Shown in pieces: positions 8,221 to 12,450 of a stretch of 12,450 nt of DNA. A program made the position numbers and the translations under genes. Where the stretch lies: the NCBI GenBank assembly GCA_030530185.1, contig JAUMVL010000037.1, positions 1 through 12,450 on the forward strand. The letters run 5' to 3'. Source of the stretch: Clostridia bacterium. Its GTDB lineage: Bacteria; Bacillota; Clostridia; Christensenellales; CAG-138. Position 1 is the first letter of the stretch, and each line of letters begins with the position of its first letter. Under the pieces are notes generated by a model. It saw only the letters and a program-made list of their open reading frames with translations. It did not search any database and had not been told where the DNA came from.

Positions 8221-10164
8221 ATGGATACGATGAACAATGCTTCCAACGAATACCGTCTTGCGCGAAAGCGCGGGCAGAAGCAGTACCACGACGACTTGCG
8301 GCGCGGCGTTTCGCCCTACCCAAAGGTGCTCGATGAGATCCTTGCCGATCAACCCGTTGCGGGTCGTACGGAGCTCGGCATATTCGACATCCCGATAGAT
8401 CGCATCGTCGGTACCGTGACGGCAGGGCGCAGAACTGCATTCTCGACGGGCTTTATGCCGCTGTTGGAGGAGCAGACCGAGTTTGGCATGAAGTGGATTT
8501 CGCTCTGTGCCGATCACCTTGGGACCACCGGTATCCGAGAACCGATTCGCTGCTATGAATACCTCGGCGAATTCTATGTGCAGGAGGGCAACAAGCGCGT
8601 CAGCGTGCTGAGATATTTCGGCGCGACGAGCGTGTCGGCATCCGTGTTGCGGATCGTTCCGGCATGGGAGGATACGCCGAGGATGCGCATCTACTATGAA
8701 TTTTTAGAATTCTTCCACAGCAGCCGCCTGTATGCGATCCGCTTTCACCGTGAGGGACAGTACCGCAAACTCGTCGCGGCGCTTGGCTTTTCGCCCGAAC
8801 ATATCTGGACGGCGGAGGAGCAGCAGGCCGTACAAAGCCTGTTCACGCGCTTTACAAAGGCGTCCGAAGGGATCGCGCTGCCGAGCGGAGCCACCGTGGA
8901 AGACGCATTTTTGAACTTTCTCTGCACCTATTCGATCGATGAGATCCGCCAGATGTCGTCGGATGCGCTGCACAGCGCGATTGCGGCGTCGGCAGCCGAG
9001 GTGGATGCATCGGTATCGGTTTCGCTGGAAATGGAGCCGGTGGAAAAGAGCGTATTCGGACGCCTCTATGACGCGGTTTTTCTGCCCGATACGCTCAAAG
9101 CCGCATTCATTCACGCGCTTTCCCCCGAGACCAGCGACTGGATTGCCGCGCACGAGGAGGGGCGTCGCTATGCGGAACAGGAATTCGGCGGCAAGGTGAC
9201 CACAACGGCGTATTTCGTCAGCGAAGCGGAGAGCGCCGATGCGCTGATGAGCCGCGCAGTCAAGGAGGGCGCACAGGTCATCTTTGCGACGACACCGTCC
9301 CTGATGACCGCCTGCCGCAGAGCTGCCGCGGCGTACCCGCAGATCAAGATCCTGAACTGCTCGGTCATTATGCCGTATCCGGGTGTGCGGACGTATTACA
9401 GCCGCATCTACGAGGCAAAGTACATCTCCGGTGCGATTGCCGGCGCAATGTCCGAGACCGGACGTCTCGGATATATCGCATCGAGCCCGATTTTCGGCGT
9501 GCCCGCGGGCATCAACGCATTTGCGCTCGGCGCACAGCTGACCAACCCGCGCGCCCGCGTGAAACTGCGCTGGTCGTGCGTCGATGCCGATCCATTGAAA
9601 GATTTGATCGACGCCGGCGTTGACGTGATCTCCAATCGCGATCTGCCGATGCCGTCACGGCCGCAGGCGCATTGGGGATTGAATCGGGTCAAGTCCGATC
9701 ATAGCTTACAGCCGCTGCTTGCACCGTATTGGAACTGGGGCGAGTTTTACCGCAAGCTGCTGGGCGATATTTTACAGGGGCATTGGGAGGACAACGCCTT
9801 TGGCAGCGCCGCACAGGCGGTCAATTATTGGTGGGGCATGCAAAGCGGTGTCGTTGACTTCATGATGCCGAACGATCTGCCCGAGGGCGTGCAAACGCTG
9901 GCCAAAATGCTGAAAAAGGAGCTGTCGGGCGAAAGCCTCTTGCCGTTCTTTCGGACCATCGTCGCGCAGGACGGCACGGTGCAGTCGGACGGAACGCGCC
10001 TGTTCAGCCCGCAGGAGATTTTGAGGATGGACTGGCTTTGTGACTCGGTCGACGGCGAGATTCCACCGTTTGAACGGGTTCTGCCGATGGCGCAGAGCAT
10101 CGTCCGGCTCGAGGGCATCTATCGCGATACGCTGCCGCCGCAGGAGGAGCCGAACCGTTCATGA
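8221..10164 (+). CDS. ParB/Srx-like N-terminal region fused to a BMP-family (nucleoside-binding type) domain, no signal peptide
   Basis: A 647-residue protein in two parts. Residues about 290-615 match the BMP/PnrA-type periplasmic-binding fold: WIAAHEEGRRYAE (307-319), VIFATTPSLM (353-362), YEAKYISGAIAGAMSETGRLGYI (about 397-419) and the late VDFMMPNDLP. Such domains usually sit on lipoproteins that bind nucleosides, but here there is no signal peptide or lipobox, so the protein is probably cytoplasmic. Residues about 50-145 (IFDIPIDRIVG ... EFYVQEGNKRVSVLRYFG) resemble the ParB/sulfiredoxin fold, with EGNKR (122-126) where ParB-like proteins carry the phosphate-binding G-x-x-R motif. Residues 10-30 are strongly basic. 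ATG 8221 is the first possible start, since TAG precedes it in frame; ATG 8230 is an alternative, and neither has a close Shine-Dalgarno. The stop overlaps the next gene (ATGA). Function is unknown; cytoplasmic sensing of a nucleoside or nucleotide is a hypothesis. Confidence 0.85.
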   Translation: MDTMNNASNEYRLARKRGQKQYHDDLRRGVSPYPKVLDEILADQPVAGRTELGIFDIPIDRIVGTVTAGRRTAFSTGFMPLLEEQTEFGMKWISLCADHLGTTGIREPIRCYEYLGEFYVQEGNKRVSVLRYFGATSVSASVLRIVPAWEDTPRMRIYYEFLEFFHSSRLYAIRFHREGQYRKLVAALGFSPEHIWTAEEQQAVQSLFTRFTKASEGIALPSGATVEDAFLNFLCTYSIDEIRQMSSDALHSAIAASAAEVDASVSVSLEMEPVEKSVFGRLYDAVFLPDTLKAAFIHALSPETSDWIAAHEEGRRYAEQEFGGKVTTTAYFVSEAESADALMSRAVKEGAQVIFATTPSLMTACRRAAAAYPQIKILNCSVIMPYPGVRTYYSRIYEAKYISGAIAGAMSETGRLGYIASSPIFGVPAGINAFALGAQLTNPRARVKLRWSCVDADPLKDLIDAGVDVISNRDLPMPSRPQAHWGLNRVKSDHSLQPLLAPYWNWGEFYRKLLGDILQGHWEDNAFGSAAQAVNYWWGMQSGVVDFMMPNDLPEGVQTLAKMLKKELSGESLLPFFRTIVAQDGTVQSDGTRLFSPQEILRMDWLCDSVDGEIPPFERVLPMAQSIVRLEGIYRDTLPPQEEPNRS

Positions 10165-10814
10165 AGATTCTTGTTTTGTCCGATCAGGAGGATGCTTACC
10201 TTTGGGATTATTACCGCCCCGGGCGGCTCGATGCCTACGATCTGATCCTTTCTGCAGGCGATCTCAAGGCGTCATATCTGAGCTTTCTGGTGACGATGGC
10301 GCGCGTTCCCGTGCTGTATGTCCATGGCAATCACGACAGCAACTATGCGGTGCTCCCGCCGGAGGGATGCGATTGCATCGAGGATACGCTGATCGAGTAT
10401 CAGGGGATCCGGATCCTCGGACTCGGCGGCTGCTGCAAATATAAGCAGGCGCCGCATCAGTATACCGAAAAGCAGATGCAGCGCCGTATCGCAAAGCTGC
10501 GTTGGAAATTGCGCAGAGCCGGCGGCGTCGATATCGTCCTGACGCATGCCGCGCCGCAGGACAACGGCGATTTGCCGGATCATGCCCATCGCGGGTTCGC
10601 CTGTTTTTTGGATCTGATCGACCGATGGCATCCGAAATTCTGGGTGCACGGTCACACGCACCTGAACTACGGCGTCGAACGCCTGCATACCTATCACGGG
10701 ACGCAGATTGTCAATGCGTGCCAGCGCTACGTCATCGAGATCGATCCGCCGAGCGAAGCCGAGCTCGCAGCCCGAAAGCGGCATTACCGCTTCCGCCCGG
10801 ACAAAACAAATTGA
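10161..10814 (+). CDS. Calcineurin-like metallophosphoesterase with altered first motif
   Basis: A 217-residue predicted metal-dependent phosphoesterase. Motifs in order: MKILVLSDQED (Asp 8), SAGDLK (Asp 34), VHGNHD (Asn 57, His 58, Asp 59), LTHAAP (His 129) and VHGHTH (His 164, His 166). The usual D-x-H of motif I is D-x-Q (Gln 10 would be Glu; the position two after Asp 8 is Glu 10 and the one after Asp 8 is Gln 9), so the canonical His ligand is missing either way. All other metal-site residues are present, so a dinuclear centre with altered chemistry is plausible. The ATG overlaps the BMP-like stop in ATGA, and an AGGAGGA-like purine stretch lies within the end of that gene (about 10142-10149), so the two are co-translated. 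Substrate is unknown; phosphodiesters or nucleotides are usual for the superfamily. The tail (from about 195) is charged. Confidence 0.9.
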   Translation: MKILVLSDQEDAYLWDYYRPGRLDAYDLILSAGDLKASYLSFLVTMARVPVLYVHGNHDSNYAVLPPEGCDCIEDTLIEYQGIRILGLGGCCKYKQAPHQYTEKQMQRRIAKLRWKLRRAGGVDIVLTHAAPQDNGDLPDHAHRGFACFLDLIDRWHPKFWVHGHTHLNYGVERLHTYHGTQIVNACQRYVIEIDPPSEAELAARKRHYRFRPDKTN

Positions 10815-10824
10815 AACATACGAG

Positions 10825-10848
10825 GAGCTGCCGATCGGGCGGCTCTTT
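10825..10848 (+). terminator. Probable terminator of the BMP-like/phosphoesterase operon
   Basis: GAGCTGCC (10825-10832) pairs with GGCGGCTC (10838-10845) through eight pairs including one G-U, with a 5-nt loop. Only three T follow directly, with another run of T at 10859-10863. It lies 11 bases after the phosphoesterase stop and just upstream of the next promoter. Confidence 0.55.
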
Positions 10849-10864
10849 GCATAGCAGGTTTTTC

Positions 10865-10893
10865 TTGCCATCCGAATCGGACTGTGTTATTAT
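10865..10893 (+). promoter_or_regulatory. Promoter of the GNAT gene
   Basis: TTGCCA (10865-10870), a 17-bp spacer and TATTAT (10888-10893) preceded by TGT form an extended -10 promoter. The predicted start is near 10900, eight bases before the GGAGGA site. An overlapping TATACA-like alternative lies at 10893-10898. Confidence 0.65.
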
Positions 10894-10917
10894 ATACAAT
10901 ATTTTTCGGAGGAACCC

Positions 10918-11718
10918 ATGCCGGAAATTCGGTTACGAACCCGAGAGCAGATAGAAGCGTTGTCGCTGATCCCGCGTTGCGATGAGCTTGCTTTCGTGCG
11001 CCTTTTTCGGATGCTGCAGCAGGGAATGCCGTTGATTCTGTCGGACGAAAACAGCTGTTTGCTTGTGCAGAGCGATCCGTTGGCGCCGACGTGGATTTGG
11101 ACCGCAAACGACTGTTCGGATGAGACGCTTGCCGGGATTCTGTTTTCCCTTTCGGCGCTGCGCAAGCAAGGAAGGCTGCCCGCGCTGGTTGCCAAGAATC
11201 GCTTTATGCGGCTTGCCGCACTTGCGTTTGAATCGGAGATTGTTAAAAAGCAGCATCTGACCGTTTACCGTATGGCGCACTTACAGCCGTTTTCGGCGGC
11301 CGGCGAACGAATTCCGGGCAGGGAGGTTTTACCCGAGACGGCGGGTGAACTGATAGCAGCGCTTGCCGCAGTCGACGGCGAGACCTTGACGCCTGCGCTG
11401 CAGCGCGACATGGGGGCGGCGTTTTCCAGGAGCCATGAGACCTTTGCATGGCGGACAGAAGCGGGGGAGATCGCTTCCATCGCCAAGGTTGCGGAGGTTG
11501 GGACAACCTATTCGGACATTCATACGGTTTATACGCGGGAATGCTTGCGAAACCACGGCTACGCAAAGGCCCTGCTTTCGAGCATTTGCATGGATCTTCT
11601 TGCCTCGGGCCGAACGCCGATGCTCTATGCCGACCGCGACTATGCGCCGTCGAATGCGACGTACCGCGAGCTCGGGTTTACGGAGGGCGCGCGCCTGACC
11701 GCATTGCGGCTGAAATAG
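10918..11718 (+). CDS. GNAT-family N-acetyltransferase
   Basis: A 266-residue protein whose C-terminal half is a GNAT fold. The acetyl-CoA pyrophosphate loop is RNHGYA (211-216), the R/Q-x-x-G-x-A/G motif, preceded by the beta-4 strand IHTVYT. The late motif is YADRDYAPSNATYRELGF (238-254), where the Asn and Tyr typical of many small-molecule acetyltransferases are kept. Residues 1-130 are poorly conserved to my eye and may be a degenerate second GNAT-like half, as in related two-part GNAT proteins. The start is set by GGAGGA (10908-10913) four bases before the ATG. The gene is a single transcription unit with its own promoter. The acceptor substrate cannot be inferred. Confidence 0.9.
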   Translation: MPEIRLRTREQIEALSLIPRCDELAFVRLFRMLQQGMPLILSDENSCLLVQSDPLAPTWIWTANDCSDETLAGILFSLSALRKQGRLPALVAKNRFMRLAALAFESEIVKKQHLTVYRMAHLQPFSAAGERIPGREVLPETAGELIAALAAVDGETLTPALQRDMGAAFSRSHETFAWRTEAGEIASIAKVAEVGTTYSDIHTVYTRECLRNHGYAKALLSSICMDLLASGRTPMLYADRDYAPSNATYRELGFTEGARLTALRLK

Positions 11719-11738
11719 CGGTATCGTTCACGGTTTTC

Positions 11739-11780
11739 TCACAAAAAGAGCTTGTGAAGAGCGATAAAACGGGCTATACT
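11739..11780 (+). promoter_or_regulatory. Promoter of the 11-mer-repeat protein with an inverted repeat over the -35
   Basis: TTGTGA (11752-11757), a 17-bp spacer and TATACT (11775-11780) form a good promoter with a start near 11787. The -35 box is also the right arm of a perfect inverted repeat, TCACAA (11739-11744), seven bases, then TTGTGA (11752-11757). That may be an operator, or a weak hairpin after the GNAT stop. Confidence 0.65.
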
Positions 11781-11812
11781 GAAAGAGAACCCAAGGAAAG
11801 GAAGAAACGAGC

Positions 11813-12151
11813 ATGGACGAAGGATTGAGGAGCAATTGGAAAAAGGTCGGCAAGGATTTTGCAACGCTTGGCAAGGACCTCGGCAAGACGCTCGCCAAAA
11901 CCGTGCGGACCGGTGTGAACCGTGCGACCGAATGGGCCAACGAGAAGGAGGAGACCGCCTCCGAACGGGCATCCGAAGCGAAGGAAGCCGCAGCAGAGAA
12001 GGTCGAAACCGTGAAGGAAACCGTGGCCGAGAAGACCGAAGAAGTCAAGACAGCAGCCGCGAAGGTTGTGGAAACTGTCGCGGAGGCCGTTGCCGACAAG
12101 GCAGAGCAGGTCGCAGATGCAGCCGCCGAGGCACAGGAACCGAAGGAATAA
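11813..12151 (+). CDS. Small charged helical protein with six 11-residue LEA-like repeats
   Basis: A 112-residue protein with no Cys, no signal peptide and no transmembrane helix. Residues 1-41 are Lys-rich and amphipathic (NWKKVGKDFATLGKDLGKT), like the short conserved segment I recall in many uncharacterised clostridial proteins. Residues 42-107 divide exactly into six 11-mers: ANEKEETASER, ASEAKEAAAEK, VETVKETVAEK, TEEVKTAAAKV, VETVAEAVADK and AEQVADAAAEA. An 11-residue period of Ala, Glu and Lys is the hallmark of group 3 LEA proteins and of apolipoprotein/synuclein-type amphipathic helices that bind membranes or protect during desiccation and osmotic stress; that role is inferred here. 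AAGGAAAGGAAG (11793-11804) lies eight bases before the ATG. It has its own promoter and terminator, so it is monocistronic. Confidence 0.85.
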   Translation: MDEGLRSNWKKVGKDFATLGKDLGKTLAKTVRTGVNRATEWANEKEETASERASEAKEAAAEKVETVKETVAEKTEEVKTAAAKVVETVAEAVADKAEQVADAAAEAQEPKE

Positions 12152-12168
12152 CCCCTTCCGATCAGGTG

Positions 12169-12197
12169 TCCGCTCCGAATTTCGGGGCGGATTTTTT
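12169..12197 (+). terminator. Strong intrinsic terminator after the 11-mer-repeat gene
   Basis: TCCGCTCCGA (12169-12178) pairs with TCGGGGCGGA (12182-12191) through ten pairs including one G-U, with a 3-nt loop, and is followed by six T (12192-12197). It lies 18 bases after the stop codon and six bases before the next -35 box. Confidence 0.9.
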
Positions 12198-12203
12198 GCT
12201 GTC

Positions 12204-12232
12204 TTGTCAGGATGGAACGGGTGTGATAAAAT
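12204..12232 (+). promoter_or_regulatory. Candidate promoter of the lipoprotein gene, running into its start codon
   Basis: TTGTCA (12204-12209), a 17-bp spacer and TAAAAT (12227-12232) preceded by TGA form an extended -10 promoter. The -10 covers the first two bases of ATG 12231, and the start would fall near 12239-12240, on the second in-frame ATG. Confidence 0.45.
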
Positions 12233-12450
12233 GGCTTCCATGAAGCGAACTCTTCTTGCCCTGATGATGCTTTTGCTGCTGGGGTGCACAAAAGGAAATA
12301 CCGATCCCGCCGCTGCGGCAACTGTCATGCCGACTTTGGAACCGACTCCAAAGCCGAAGGTCGTTGTGCTTGCGCCCGAAATCGAGACGCTGCCGCCGTC
12401 CACACCGATTCCGACGCCGACCCCGTCGCCCACGCCGACACCCGAGCCCA
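12231..12450 (+). CDS. Lipoprotein with Pro/Thr-rich linker (3' end outside the window)
   Basis: The frame stays open to the window edge (73 codons). It begins MASMKRTLLALMMLLLLGC, a short positively charged n-region, a hydrophobic core and the lipobox LLGC with Cys 19, so the product should be lipidated and anchored outside the membrane. After the Cys comes a low-complexity stretch rich in Pro, Thr and Ala that ends in a PTPTPSPTPTPEP-type linker, as in surface lipoproteins where a linker spans the wall to a functional domain. That domain lies beyond the window. Two in-frame starts are possible, ATG 12231 and ATG 12240; both leave a valid signal peptide. Neither has a good ribosome binding site; the nearest purine stretch is AGGATGG around 12209. 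Confidence 0.8.
   Translation, partial: MASMKRTLLALMMLLLLGCTKGNTDPAAAATVMPTLEPTPKPKVVVLAPEIETLPPSTPIPTPTPSPTPTPEP

Noticed and set aside
7989..8336. Open frame on the + strand (115 codons) across the intergenic region before the BMP-like gene
   Set aside because: It runs through both rightward promoters and into the BMP-like gene in another frame; the protein is low in recognisable structure. Only its tail from GTG 8193 is kept, as a possible coupling frame.
11728..12433. Two open frames on the - strand opposite the repeat protein and lipoprotein (Ser/Ala/Thr-rich and Gly/Val-rich)
   Set aside because: Their repetitive composition simply mirrors the Ala/Glu/Lys 11-mers and the Pro/Thr linker on the + strand, and they cross the strong terminator at 12169-12197.
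12390..12450. Short tandem repeat of CCGACG/CCGACACC-type units as a possible DNA repeat element
   Set aside because: It is the coding sequence of the lipoprotein's Pro/Thr linker, in frame and with varied codons, so no separate repeat element is needed.

Overview
The window reads as chromosome of a moderately GC-rich member of the Firmicutes, most likely class Clostridia (Oscillospiraceae- or Christensenellales-like gut lineages). This is an inference from gene families, from purine-rich ribosome binding sites, from good TTGACA/TATAAT-type promoters and from compact stem-loop terminators; no rRNA, tRNA, insertion sequence, phage gene or CRISPR array is visible. Coding density is high and the only gap above 300 bases is the divergent regulatory region at about 7877-8220.

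Layout. (1) Bases 1-2733, + strand: the C-terminal 910 codons of a membrane hybrid sensor histidine kinase (extracytoplasmic sensor, transmembrane helix, PAS-like region, HisKA, HATPase, two receiver domains), cut by the left edge. (2) Bases 2803-4224, - strand: a cytoplasmic family 43 glycoside hydrolase with its own strong promoter and a palindromic operator candidate on the -10. It converges with the kinase on a shared stem-loop. (3) Bases 4362-7876, - strand: a two-gene ABC operon (ATPase, then a 941-residue FtsX/MacB-type permease, ATGA overlap) closed by a strong terminator. Its promoter carries two CTGTCAC repeats at an 11-bp period, the arrangement expected of a PhoB/OmpR-type response regulator site. 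(4) Bases 8221-10814, + strand: a two-gene operon (again ATGA overlap) driven by two tandem promoters. The first gene encodes an unusual signal-less protein joining a ParB/sulfiredoxin-like N-terminal region to a BMP (nucleoside-binding type) domain; the second is a calcineurin-like metallophosphoesterase with Gln replacing the usual first-motif His. (5) Bases 10918-11718, + strand: a GNAT acetyltransferase with its own promoter. (6) Bases 11813-12151, + strand: a small highly charged helical protein whose C-terminal part is six tandem 11-residue repeats of LEA/apolipoprotein/synuclein type. (7) Bases 12231-12450, + strand: the start of a lipoprotein with a Pro/Thr linker, cut by the right edge, whose apparent promoter runs into its start codon.

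The regions look like independent transcription units and not one pathway. The best candidates for something not well described are the ParB-like/BMP fusion with its phosphoesterase partner, and the small 11-mer-repeat protein. The PhoB-like box, the GH43 operator, the distant ribosome binding site of the BMP gene and the possible leaderless lipoprotein are testable regulatory observations. No known defence or mobile system was seen.
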